64,000 bases of DNA from GCA-2728135 sp002728135 (GTDB lineage Bacteria > Pseudomonadota > Alphaproteobacteria > UBA828): positions 186,001-250,000 of the forward strand of contig CAXEND010000001.1 in the NCBI GenBank assembly GCA_963997635.1, given 5' to 3'. The notes under the pieces are model-generated. The model did not search any database. It saw only the letters and a program-made list of their open reading frames with translations, and was not told the DNA's origin. This document shows, piece by piece, positions 1-8,078 of this stretch. Position 1 is the stretch's first letter. Each line of letters starts with the position of its first letter. Position numbers and translations under genes: made by a program.

Positions 1-195
1 ACTATGGAGAGCACCTCAGTAGATTTTTATGCAACTATGCGCGAGTCCTATAGACAATATAGAAACGCAGAAATATCAAATAGTGATCTTCCTCGGATGA
101 TGCCAATACCCACAATTACTATTGAAGAACACAAAAAATTACCAAAAACAGCAGACAAGTCAGATAATCTGGCAAACGCAAATATTAATAATTAA
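1..195 (+). CDS. mlaA: MlaA (VacJ) family outer-membrane lipoprotein, C-terminal fragment
   Basis: The reading frame is open from the left edge to a TAA at 193-195, so only the last ~64 residues are present and the true start lies outside the window. The pattern DFYATMRESYRQYRNAEI matches what I know of the MlaA/VacJ C-terminus, where a DFYA.(V/M)R..YRQ.R segment precedes a low-complexity tail. MlaA is the outer-membrane part of the Mla system, which moves mislocalised phospholipids from the outer leaflet. The call is strengthened by an MlaC gene starting about 30 bases downstream on the same strand. The asparagine-rich end is probably unstructured. Confidence 0.72.
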   Translation, partial: TMESTSVDFYATMRESYRQYRNAEISNSDLPRMMPIPTITIEEHKKLPKTADKSDNLANANINN

Positions 196-223
196 TTTTT
201 GACTAAAATATTATGAGTTTTTC

Positions 224-922
224 ATGCATAGATTGAATACTGGCCAAATATTCATTATGTCGTTCTTTGGTGTTTGGTCAGAACGACTTAAAATTAATAC
301 CAAAGTATATGGCGCTGCCTTACTTTTTGTAATTGCATTATTTGCAATTGAAAGCACATCAGCAAATGCAGGTGGCAATAGTCCTGGAAAATTCATTGAA
401 ATCCTTGGACAAAGAGCTGTAGATGTATTGAGTGCTAAAGAAAATGTTGATTTTAGTAAAAGGGAAGAAGCCTTTAGAAAATTATTAGTTGATGGTTTTC
501 ATATGCCTACCATAAGTCGTTTTGTAGTTGGTAGGTATTGGCGTTCTGCAAACGAGAAACAAAGAAGCGATTATAAAGAAATTTTTGTTGATTTTATCAC
601 ACGTGTTTATGCTGCCAGATTTAATTCTTATAAGGGTGAGGTTTTTGAAGTAGTCCAAGTTCTTGAAGAGCAAGAAAGTAATGATACAATAGTTCGCACC
701 CAAATAAAACGTCCTTCAGGTGGAGCACCTATCGGAGTTGATTATAGGGTTAGAAAGATTTCTGATAGTTATAAAGTTGTTGATGTAAATGTTGAGGGTA
801 TATCGATGTTGCATACTCACCGCGTGGAATTTGCATCAGTTATAAACCGTAAGGGTTTTGATGGATTTTTAAAAATGCTCAAAGACAGGGTCAATACTCC
901 AATTAGTGACATTGACAGCTGA
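224..922 (+). CDS. mlaC: MlaC/Ttg2D family periplasmic phospholipid-binding protein
   Basis: This 232-residue protein has a hydrophobic stretch (about residues 28-47, ending at SANAG) that reads as a Sec signal peptide. The mature part has the family pattern: FIE.LG..A.DVL at the start, F..LL.D.F.MP.ISRFV.GRYWR, and a beta-rich end with VDYRV.K....YKVVDVNVEGISM. MlaC shuttles phospholipid between MlaA and the inner-membrane MlaFEDB complex; hopanoid-linked HpnM proteins belong to the same family. It follows mlaA closely, probably in one operon. The start could also be the ATG at 257, which leaves a more usual signal-peptide length; neither start has a good ribosome site. Confidence 0.85.
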   Translation: MHRLNTGQIFIMSFFGVWSERLKINTKVYGAALLFVIALFAIESTSANAGGNSPGKFIEILGQRAVDVLSAKENVDFSKREEAFRKLLVDGFHMPTISRFVVGRYWRSANEKQRSDYKEIFVDFITRVYAARFNSYKGEVFEVVQVLEEQESNDTIVRTQIKRPSGGAPIGVDYRVRKISDSYKVVDVNVEGISMLHTHRVEFASVINRKGFDGFLKMLKDRVNTPISDIDS

Positions 923-987
923 CTTATGTAGATCATATTTTTTAATATACGTTTTTCTTAAAAAAACTATTTCAACTTAAATAAAAA

Positions 988-1027
988 AACACGCTGGTAG
1001 AGGAAAATCTCACACTGCCAGCGTGTT
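988..1027 (-). terminator. Rho-independent terminator for the cold-shock gene, possibly shared with mlaC
   Basis: The arms 988-997 and 1018-1027 are perfect 10-base complements (core ACGCTGG / CCAGCGT), extended by three more pairs including one G-U. Read on the minus strand the hairpin is followed by a run of seven T, the classic intrinsic terminator layout, and it lies 138 bases past the cold-shock stop codon. On the plus strand only a weak AATTATAT tail follows, so it may stop mlaC transcripts less efficiently. Confidence 0.8.
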
Positions 1028-1164
1028 AATTATATGACTCTATTAAACACAAAAGAAATTTGCCTTCTGGTTTATATAGTTTTCACTCAATCCCTATTTG
1101 TGTGCAATTTTAGGCAACAATTGAGATTTGTGAGAAAATTTAAGTTTGTCTATTTCATTAATAA

Positions 1165-1374
1165 TTATTCAATTAATGAAATATTTTCCGCAGCCTCTTT
1201 GCCATTACGACCTGGTTGTAGCTCGTACGAAACACGCTGGCCTTCAAGAAGACCATCAAGCCCAGCAGCTTGAACAGCAGAAATATGAACAAACGCGTCT
1301 TTATCACCTTCATCTGGAGTGACAAAGCCGTAACCCTTTGTGGCGTTGAACCACTTAACAGTACCTGTGGCCAT
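1165..1374 (-). CDS. cspA: CspA-family cold-shock protein
   Basis: This is a 69-residue single cold-shock domain. The RNP1 motif KGYGFVTP (residues 13-20) and RNP2-like DAFVHI (26-31) are both visible, as is the N-terminal GTVKWFNATKG typical of bacterial Csp proteins. Such proteins bind single-stranded RNA or DNA and melt secondary structure. The length is standard for the family. It is transcribed toward mlaC and ends before the shared hairpin at 988-1027. A candidate promoter and a ~70-base 5' untranslated leader lie upstream. Whether this copy is cold-induced cannot be told from sequence. Confidence 0.95.
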   Translation of the reverse strand: MATGTVKWFNATKGYGFVTPDEGDKDAFVHISAVQAAGLDGLLEGQRVSYELQPGRNGKEAAENISLIE

Positions 1375-1440
1375 TTTATTTTTACTCTCTAATAGTCTAA
1401 AAAAAAATCCTTATTGTAGTATCAAATTCGACACCACAAA

Positions 1441-1482
1441 CTAGGAAACCCTAGTATACTTTTCATAGGCACAACCTTTGAA
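1441..1482 (-). promoter_or_regulatory. Candidate promoter and start-site hairpin of the cold-shock gene
   Basis: On the minus strand a TTCAAA (1477-1482) is followed after 18 bases by TATACT (1453-1458), a plausible -35/-10 pair. An imperfectly spaced inverted repeat CTAGG-4-CCTAG (1441-1454) overlaps the expected start point. The resulting leader would be about 70 bases. This is by-eye matching only. Confidence 0.4.
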
Positions 1483-1805
1483 GGCTTATAAAGAAGCACA
1501 CCAAGACGCTCCATGTTAGATTGCATCAACGTAACTGGCAATCATGCTTATTAAACTTAATTCACTTGTAGGTTGTATAAAGAAAAATTATTTTTCTAAG
1601 TTATTGTTTTAATTAAATAATTAAAAATAAAAAAAAATTAAATATATTTAATTTTTCTTCTATATTTTAAGCATTTTATATGAAATTAGAGAAATTTTTA
1701 TAAAAAAAACCCATATCTCTATTTTTGGGTTAGGTTTTCATTTAATACAAATAGCTTGAAAACATAAAAATTGTAAGAATATCTCATATGTAGAAAACAA
1801 AAATT
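1483..1805. other. Intergenic stretch between cold-shock and FMN reductase genes
   Basis: Very AT-rich sequence between divergent genes. It holds a six-base stem (1708-1713 with 1726-1731) which, on the minus strand, is followed by eight T and so resembles a weak terminator; no gene that would use it is evident. No further coding or RNA signal was recognised. Confidence 0.5.
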
Positions 1806-2357
1806 ATGAACAAAAAAAATCTTTACATATATGCAATATTAGGCACATCAAGGCCAAAGAGTTATACAGGATATGCTCTAGATTTGGTTGTTGATGAGTT
1901 ATTGTCTGATAGATTCCAAAATATAAAATCTGTTGAGATTTTAAGACCAAATCACGTTAGTTTAGATTTTCCTGATATTATTTCAGGTGATAGCGATGCA
2001 GAAAAGATTAAAAAAAATATTATAAAGGCTGATGGTTTGATTTTTGCAACTCCTGAATATCATGGAAGTATCGCAGCCATGGCAAAATTAATTATAGAAA
2101 ATCTTGGTTTCCCTTCAGTTTTGAAAGATAAACCTATCGCTTTGTTAGGTTGTGCCGCTGGAAGGTCTGGGGCTGTAAAGGCCCTCGAGCAATTGAGTGT
2201 TATACTTACACATGTCGGTGCTTTACCTATTCACCATCCTACCTCAATTGGCAGTGTTCGAAGTGCATTTGATATCCACGGCAATTGTATTGATAGAGAT
2301 ATTGAAGGTAAAATTCGTAACCTTGCTACAAATTTAGTTATGCAACTCACAAAATAA
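1806..2357 (+). CDS. NADPH-dependent FMN reductase family flavoprotein
   Basis: This 183-residue flavodoxin-like fold protein opens with an ILGTSRPKSYT phosphate-binding loop. It carries the family signature ATPEYHGSIAAMAK.IIENLG near residues 81-102, where PEYHGS contacts the flavin. Related enzymes reduce FMN, quinones or azo compounds with NAD(P)H; the real substrate cannot be assigned. It stands alone, divergent from the cold-shock gene and convergent with the formamidase-like gene. No clear ribosome site precedes the ATG. Confidence 0.82.
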   Translation: MNKKNLYIYAILGTSRPKSYTGYALDLVVDELLSDRFQNIKSVEILRPNHVSLDFPDIISGDSDAEKIKKNIIKADGLIFATPEYHGSIAAMAKLIIENLGFPSVLKDKPIALLGCAAGRSGAVKALEQLSVILTHVGALPIHHPTSIGSVRSAFDIHGNCIDRDIEGKIRNLATNLVMQLTK

Positions 2358-2387
2358 AATTATAAGAATTTAATTTCTAAGATTGTT

Positions 2388-3404
2388 TTAGGATGTAAGG
2401 TATTTTTTTGCAACTGCGGCGCCTACCGTATATTTCGGATCTACAAAGTTGCCTAATCTTACCTTTCCACATTGACTAAGCATCATATATGCATCCCACT
2501 GTTCAAATCCGTAGTCTTTTACCATCCAACGAATCAATTCACGGTAGGCAATGCGTGTTGCATCTTCTAAGGGGCGGGTACTACCTATAGCCATTATAAA
2601 ATCGTCTGCTTCTAATCTTGGCCACTCTATTGTCCAACCCTTAATTAGATCAACAGTAATTGTAGTATTAGTCGCATACTCTACAGCGACGCCACATACT
2701 TCTCCATCGCCTTGGCATGCGTGAGCATCTCCAATAAACAAGCGGGCACCGGGGGATCGAACTGGTAAATATGTTATTGTACCAGGTCCCATATCTGGTA
2801 AATCCATATTTCCACCATGATTATCAGGTGTAAGTGAGTTAATACTATCAATCTCAGGTGAACATGAGAGAGTTCCAATATGTGGTTTATAGGGTAGAGT
2901 AACCCTACTAGACCAATAGACATTGGTTTCATCTATATTAATTTTTCTAACTTTTTCAGGAAGAGGATCATTGAGTGTGGCTGTGTAGTTAGTTCCTGTC
3001 AGTGCGCCAAATTCAGGTATCATACAACATGTTCCACGAGGTTGTTCACCTCTGGGTATCATTTTTTCAATATGCACAGCTAATGTATCGCCCTTTTCTG
3101 CACCTTTAATAACAATAGGTCCGCATTGAGGGTTTAACCAAGGCATTTTTAGTTTCTCTGTGGGTTTATCAGACTCAGATTTAATTTTGCCTTCAAATGC
3201 ATCCGCAGTTTCAACAACTACTTGGTCACCAGGGTCAATTTCAAGTACTGGGTTTGAGTATGGCCCAATAGTATAGTGGTAATCTCCTTGTTCTTTTTTC
3301 GTTAGATTGTGACTTTTTCCGGAGGATCCATTTGCTACACCATTTCTATACATGACAGAGTTTTTTACCCAATCGTTAGGATAATTTCTGATTACCATCT
3401 CCAT
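2388..3404 (-). CDS. Acetamidase/formamidase (FmdA_AmdA) family protein
   Basis: This 338-residue protein carries the family's strongest signature, GDAHACQGDGEVCG (about residues 225-238), plus HIGT, MDLPDMGPGT and a conserved GTNYT segment. Members hydrolyse small amides such as formamide or acetamide to the acid and ammonia. The ATG is preceded by AGGAG with six bases between, a good ribosome site. It is a single gene here, facing the FMN reductase. A formamide or short-amide role would fit the dimethylformamidase-like operon 6 kb away, but that link is inference. The family also contains members of unknown substrate. Confidence 0.85.
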   Translation of the reverse strand: MEMVIRNYPNDWVKNSVMYRNGVANGSSGKSHNLTKKEQGDYHYTIGPYSNPVLEIDPGDQVVVETADAFEGKIKSESDKPTEKLKMPWLNPQCGPIVIKGAEKGDTLAVHIEKMIPRGEQPRGTCCMIPEFGALTGTNYTATLNDPLPEKVRKINIDETNVYWSSRVTLPYKPHIGTLSCSPEIDSINSLTPDNHGGNMDLPDMGPGTITYLPVRSPGARLFIGDAHACQGDGEVCGVAVEYATNTTITVDLIKGWTIEWPRLEADDFIMAIGSTRPLEDATRIAYRELIRWMVKDYGFEQWDAYMMLSQCGKVRLGNFVDPKYTVGAAVAKKYLTS

Positions 3405-3707
3405 TTTTATCTCCTACCAATGTGTTGTATCAGTTAATTAGTTACTGCAATTATAGAAATGTTATATGAAAAGAAATAAAGTCATATACAAAGTTTAATT
3501 TTGTAGTGCCAACAAAAACCCAGATTAATGTTCCATATATCAGAAACTAGAATATTATGAATATCTGTTAATTTAGTGTTTTTGAAAACCTATATTCTGA
3601 AAATATTTAGCTTATATTGCTAATCTAATATAAATTCTGGAAATTAAGATTTACGAATCTCTTATAAGTTGTTGATTTTATTTTCCAATTCGATTATCTA
3701 GGCACTT
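3405..3707. other. Intergenic region between divergent genes
   Basis: AT-rich sequence expected to carry promoters for the formamidase-like gene (minus) and the zinc-ribbon gene (plus). No convincing promoter pair, repeat or RNA was recognised. Confidence 0.5.
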
Positions 3708-3890
3708 ATGATTGAAAAGTTTGAAAATTATACCGATTCTGGTGATGTTTCTTTTGAAGAAGAAACTCAACCAGAAATAAAGGAGCGGAAATGCCTCAAG
3801 TGCAGAGAAGTTTTTCCTAGTCAATGGGCAGGTGAACGGATCTGTAAAAGGTGCAAGTCATCTGGCAGTTGGAGAAACGGCAGTGTATAA
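3708..3890 (+). CDS. Small zinc-ribbon protein
   Basis: This 60-residue protein has an acidic N-terminal half and a C-terminal ribbon KCLKC...ICKRCK. The two CxxC pairs (about residues 29-32 and 46-49) flank an FPSQWAGER segment. I recognise this arrangement (CxxC, FPS...GER.C..CK, then a Trp-Arg end) as a conserved uncharacterised alphaproteobacterial family. The four Cys should bind one zinc ion. Its role is unknown. An AGG lies a few bases before the ATG. It converges with the M20 hydrolase gene. Confidence 0.7.
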   Translation: MIEKFENYTDSGDVSFEEETQPEIKERKCLKCREVFPSQWAGERICKRCKSSGSWRNGSV

Positions 3891-3983
3891 TTATATTTGC
3901 GAAGCCTAAAGAAAGACTAAATTTAGTTAGCCCCTGAATCAACATACTAAATAGTTTGAATGATTTCTGCCCAAGTATAAATT

Positions 3984-5237
3984 TTATTTGTTAGCCAGCT
4001 CAACCAAACATGCTGTAAGTGTTTGGATGCCAGAAACTAAATCTTCCGGCTCAGAGCTTTCTAATTCGTTATGGCTAACACCGCCCTTGCATGGAACAAA
4101 TATCATTCCAGTGGGACATAGCTTTGAAATATGTCCTGCGTCATGACCAGCACCAGATGGCATTAAAAGATGGTTATGTCCTATAGTAGATGCCGCAGTT
4201 TTTATAAGTTCCATTATATCTTCGTCGAAGTGAACTGGTGGGCAGTCAATTATTTGGCTTACATTTACTTTACATACCCCAGCATGTTTATTGCAAATAG
4301 GTGTGATTTTTCTATGAATATTGTCTATCACTTTTTGCTCAGGGTGACGGAAATCTATAGTAAAGTAGACGCGACCAGGAATAGTACTAGGAGAGCCAGG
4401 TTCGCAGTCAAATTTTCCAATTGTGAACCTAACTGTGTCAGTTTCATCATGCATTAGCTGTTTGAGGTCTTGGATTATAGATATTGCCGTTTGGAGTGCA
4501 TCATGTCTGTTTGATTCTGGTGTTGTTCCTGCATGTGCTTCTTGACCTATTATTTCAACCCCATACCAATAAAGTCCCTGAATGCCAGTTACTACGCCAA
4601 TTTTATTTTTGGTCTCTTCAAGAATGGGGCCCTGTTCGATATGTGCCTCTATATATGCTTTCATGGGTGATTTAAAGGGGCGTAATAAAAGATCGGGTGT
4701 AGATGCAAGTGTATCAGATAGAGCATCTTTCAGTTTTACTCCATCTGCATCTTTTACATCCAGTTGATCAGAAATTGATATATCACCTGCAAATAATGAG
4801 GAGCCCATTACGCCGGGTTGAAATCTTCCACCTTCTTCGTTTGTCCAAGCAATAAGTTCTATTGAAGATTCTGGTTTTATTCCAGCACAACGTATGGCTT
4901 CTAGTGCTTCAAATCCTCCTATTACTCCAAAAGCTCCATCAAACTTACCACCACGGGGCTGGCTGTCTAAATGGCTGCCTGTGCTAACAGGTGGTGCAGA
5001 GGTATTAGAGCCAACAAGACGGATGAAAAGATTGGCTATTTCATCCGTTTCTATCTGAAAATCTAGATCCTTTGCCCATTTAATAATTCGTTGCCTTGCC
5101 AAAATGTCTTCATTGCTTAATGCTTGGCGATTTACTCCACCATTAGGTAAAGCACCAATTTCTGCCATTGACATTAATCTTTTCCACAGACGATCCTGAT
5201 CTACATTTTTTGCTGCTTTTATTGATTCACTTTGCAT
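3984..5237 (-). CDS. M20-family Zn hydrolase (N-carbamoyl-amino-acid / allantoate / ureidopropionate hydrolase type)
   Basis: At 417 residues this has the usual length and metal-site motifs of the HyuC/AllC branch: GSHLDSQPRGGKFDGAFG, TNEEGGRFQ, YIEAHIEQGP and the C-terminal GAGHDAGH followed by HNELES. This branch removes carbamoyl or ureido groups from N-carbamoyl amino acids, allantoate or ureidopropionate, releasing CO2 and ammonia. It is the last gene of a tight minus-strand series after the transhydrogenase-like and D-threonine-aldolase-like genes (37-base gap). Substrate within the branch cannot be fixed by eye. Confidence 0.88.
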   Translation of the reverse strand: MQSESIKAAKNVDQDRLWKRLMSMAEIGALPNGGVNRQALSNEDILARQRIIKWAKDLDFQIETDEIANLFIRLVGSNTSAPPVSTGSHLDSQPRGGKFDGAFGVIGGFEALEAIRCAGIKPESSIELIAWTNEEGGRFQPGVMGSSLFAGDISISDQLDVKDADGVKLKDALSDTLASTPDLLLRPFKSPMKAYIEAHIEQGPILEETKNKIGVVTGIQGLYWYGVEIIGQEAHAGTTPESNRHDALQTAISIIQDLKQLMHDETDTVRFTIGKFDCEPGSPSTIPGRVYFTIDFRHPEQKVIDNIHRKITPICNKHAGVCKVNVSQIIDCPPVHFDEDIMELIKTAASTIGHNHLLMPSGAGHDAGHISKLCPTGMIFVPCKGGVSHNELESSEPEDLVSGIQTLTACLVELANK

Positions 5238-5274
5238 TTTTATTACACATATATTTTAAGTTAAGCGTTTAGTG

Positions 5275-6420
5275 TCAGTAATTTTTCCGAGAGTCTATTG
5301 ACCAAATGTCAACTAGTTTATCCCCTTGAACACAATGAAATACATTATAAAGATTTAAAGTGGCATAACAGTGTGGGGGTATACACTCTACCTTTGATCC
5401 AAGCGGTAGATTCTGGGTACCTCTAGGTAAATTTATTCTACCAAGGTCATCCCCTACAAGCTCATAAGTTGCATCCATTGGTGCACCGTAAGAAATTTCT
5501 GGTGCAAATTGTTCACGAGCAAACTCTTTTATTCCCGCATCTGTGATTACAAATCCTTTCTTGGAATTGCTGACAACGGTTGTTTGCACATATAAAGATG
5601 GTTTGAACGGGAAAGGGTCAGTTGTATTTAAAGGAATATCTTTGTAATTTACATCCATGAATACATATGAGCCAGCTTGACTTTCAGTAAAAATTCCTTG
5701 CTCTGAGTCTATGTCTACTGTACCTGTGCCTCCACCTGTTACAATTATTGGTTTTAATTTTTCCTTAGTGAGCCTTTTTATTAAATTACTCAAAGGCTTC
5801 GTAGATAGTTTTTGTGCAGTTTTTCTTTTATCAAATTTTGGAATTCTTTGTGTGGCACCGTTGTAACCCTGAATACCTTTATACGTTAATCCATTAGTTC
5901 TAGATATTGTTTTTGCAAGATTAACAACCATTTCTTCATCATTTAAGCCGGTTCTATTCCCACCAATCTCGAAATCAATTAAAAGATCAAGTTGTTTCCC
6001 AGCTTTGCAAGCTGCCGCACCTAAAGCCTCTACATTGCTGAAATCATCTACAGCAACCATAAGATTTTTAGTTTGTTTATTAGCTTCCACCAATCTATCA
6101 ATTTTTGAGGTGGTAACTACGGATGTAAAAAGTAAAATACCTGGAATGCTATTTTTAGCCATTATTTCGGCTTCAGTAAGTGTTGCACAACATACACCTA
6201 ATGCTCCGGCCTTTATTTGAAGTTTTGCTATTTCTATGGATTTGTGAATTTTAGCAACTGGGCGTAAATTAATGTTTCTATGATGGCAATTATCAGCCAT
6301 CTTTAGGATATTTTGTTCTAATAGGTCGAGGTCAAGGATTAGTGCAGGTGTATTTAACTGATACCTCGATCCAGGTACTCCAATTAATTTTTCGTTATTC
6401 CCAATGTTAGAAACTGACAT
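5275..6420 (-). CDS. DSD1 / D-threonine-aldolase family PLP enzyme
   Basis: This 381-residue protein is an alanine-racemase-type barrel followed by the D-serine-dehydratase-like C-terminal domain. The PLP lysine is probably Lys57 in RPVAKIHK (many relatives have RPH.KTHK, so Val replaces the first His). GGGTGT in the middle binds the phosphate, and the C-terminal IPPHCYATLN holds the His-Cys pair that binds metal in this family. Known members cleave D-threonine or D-3-hydroxyaspartate, or dehydrate D-serine. It sits between the transhydrogenase-like gene (30-base gap) and the M20 hydrolase. Confidence 0.87.
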   Translation of the reverse strand: MSVSNIGNNEKLIGVPGSRYQLNTPALILDLDLLEQNILKMADNCHHRNINLRPVAKIHKSIEIAKLQIKAGALGVCCATLTEAEIMAKNSIPGILLFTSVVTTSKIDRLVEANKQTKNLMVAVDDFSNVEALGAAACKAGKQLDLLIDFEIGGNRTGLNDEEMVVNLAKTISRTNGLTYKGIQGYNGATQRIPKFDKRKTAQKLSTKPLSNLIKRLTKEKLKPIIVTGGGTGTVDIDSEQGIFTESQAGSYVFMDVNYKDIPLNTTDPFPFKPSLYVQTTVVSNSKKGFVITDAGIKEFAREQFAPEISYGAPMDATYELVGDDLGRINLPRGTQNLPLGSKVECIPPHCYATLNLYNVFHCVQGDKLVDIWSIDSRKNY

Positions 6421-6450
6421 TTTAGACTCTTAATTTGAAACTTTTAATAT

Positions 6451-7758
6451 CTACCAATATGACATCGCATCACGAAAAATTGTTTTAAGAATTTTACTAT
6501 CAACTGCTCGTGGGCTAATGTCTAATAATCTTTTTGTGGGTAGAGTGTTTTCAGCAAGTGAGTCAATATCTGCCTCATTATATCCAACTCCTTTAAGCCC
6601 ATTTGGCAAACCAGTTTTTTTCATTAAATCGATTACCTTATCTCCTAAAACTTTCCCAGCTTTATTTGTGGGGAGATTTCGCACATCAACTCCAAGTGCC
6701 TCGGCGGCCTTCAGATGTCTATCAGGACACGCTTCAGAAGTGAATCTAAATGCTGCAGGTGAATTGACAATTACAGAGATACCATGAGGAACCATGGGGT
6801 GATCACTTGGCCAGTCTTTGGGTTTATAATTTTTTACTAAGCCAGCAACAGCATAAGACATGGCATGAGGCAGATGACAGCCAGCATTACCAAAACCAAT
6901 TCCTGCTAACATCCCAGCTAGAGAGAGTGCTTCAAGCTCTTCAAGTGATCCGTTTTGATTTACAGCTTTTTCAATATTTTCACCTACTATCTTTATTGCT
7001 TCCAAACAAGCCATATCGCTGTATGGATTAGCTCCTTGCAAGAGTGGTCTTTGACTTGGTTTTTCTGGTGCGGGACGATGAGTAAATGGTTTGGCGGTAT
7101 AGGATTCTATAGCATGGCTAAATACATCAAAACCGTTAGAAGCAATGACTGCTGCTGGTAGTGTTGTTAACCCTTCTGGGTCAATTAAACCCAAAGTGGG
7201 ACGAAGTGCTCTATGGGCGATTCCAGTTTTCATGTCTTGATCTAATATATCAAAAATTGCTATGCCGGTTGTTTCGCTTGCTGTCCCAAACGTAGTGGGA
7301 CATGCAATATGTGGCATCAAAGAACCAGGTATTTGTCTTGCATCACCCACAGGGGCATTTACGTATGCAAAGAGCTCTGCAGGGTAAGTTGCGTATAAAT
7401 TAGCGGCTTTAGCAGTATCCATAGTTGACCCGCCCCCAATCGAAATATATCCATCAAATTTTCCATTCTGTGCAAATTTTGATGCCTCTTTGAATGATCG
7501 ATCAGTAGGTTCAATTTCGATTCCGTTATAAATCTCAAAGTCAATCCCTGCATTTTTAAGAGAGAGAATTGCTTTGCTAAAGTGATCAATTTTTTCTACA
7601 TGTGGGTCGACGAACAAAGCTGCTCTTGTTATCCCTAATGATTGGGATTCTTCTCCCAATTCTGACAAAACACCTAACCCAAATTTAAGGTTAGGTGCTT
7701 CAATAGTGAATGCTGTTTCTCCACCTGGTTTATGTTGAAAGTATTTATCTAGTCCCAT
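6451..7758 (-). CDS. Iron-containing alcohol dehydrogenase, hydroxyacid-oxoacid transhydrogenase type
   Basis: This 435-residue group III alcohol dehydrogenase has the nucleotide motif GGGSTMDTAKAAN, CPTTFGTASETTG, and metal ligands in NGFDVFSHAIESYT, AGCHLPHAM and PHGISV. The long insertion after SYTAKP with RP...QRPLLQGANPYSD is characteristic of ADHFE1-like transhydrogenases, which oxidise 4-hydroxybutyrate-type acids while reducing 2-oxoglutarate. It probably heads a three-gene minus-strand operon with the D-threonine-aldolase-like and M20 genes. AAGGA lies ten bases before the ATG. Substrate is inferred from family only. Confidence 0.87.
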   Translation of the reverse strand: MGLDKYFQHKPGGETAFTIEAPNLKFGLGVLSELGEESQSLGITRAALFVDPHVEKIDHFSKAILSLKNAGIDFEIYNGIEIEPTDRSFKEASKFAQNGKFDGYISIGGGSTMDTAKAANLYATYPAELFAYVNAPVGDARQIPGSLMPHIACPTTFGTASETTGIAIFDILDQDMKTGIAHRALRPTLGLIDPEGLTTLPAAVIASNGFDVFSHAIESYTAKPFTHRPAPEKPSQRPLLQGANPYSDMACLEAIKIVGENIEKAVNQNGSLEELEALSLAGMLAGIGFGNAGCHLPHAMSYAVAGLVKNYKPKDWPSDHPMVPHGISVIVNSPAAFRFTSEACPDRHLKAAEALGVDVRNLPTNKAGKVLGDKVIDLMKKTGLPNGLKGVGYNEADIDSLAENTLPTKRLLDISPRAVDSKILKTIFRDAMSYW

Positions 7759-8009
7759 GTCTTTAATTTTCCTTACTGAAAAGACCTTTAGATTAATTTA
7801 ATTCTGATAATTCAATTTTTATCTAGAATTTATGTTCATGTAATTTTGAGATTTTGAGATTTGTAATCTACTTGATTACTATCTTATGTTTTTGCACAGA
7901 TAAATTATACATCCAACTTCTCTCGTTTGGTCAAGAATTAGAACCTAAGAAATTCTTGTAAAATATTTTCTAGGAAAACAGAGATTAATGGCTGAAATTG
8001 CAAATTTAT
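7759..8009. other. Intergenic region upstream of the transhydrogenase-like gene
   Basis: AT-rich; should hold the minus-strand promoter of the three-gene operon. A short tandem TTTTGAGA repeat is near 7847-7860. Nothing else was recognised. Confidence 0.45.
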
Positions 8010-8068
8010 GGCAATCAAACTTTTAGATGTTCTCTCATGTATGACTAAACATCTTAAGCCTGATTGCC
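8010..8068 (-). terminator. Two-part inverted repeat after the aminotransferase gene
   Basis: Nested arms 8010-8017/8061-8068 (GGCAATCA/TGATTGCC) and 8025-8031/8048-8054 (AGATGTT/AACATCT) could fold into one interrupted stem starting 11 bases past the aminotransferase stop. No T-run follows on the minus strand, so it may be a 3' stabiliser or a rho-dependent end rather than an intrinsic terminator. Confidence 0.4.
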
Positions 8069-8078
8069 AAAATATATT

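Noticed and set aside
1708..1731. Terminator-like stem with eight T on the minus strand
   Set aside because: The stem is only six pairs and no minus-strand gene ends nearby; the formamidase-like gene ends over 650 bases away, behind an oppositely oriented gene.
3916..3927. Short palindrome ACTAAATTTAGT between convergent genes
   Set aside because: Twelve bases of mostly A/T are easily found by chance, and there is no T-tailed stem.
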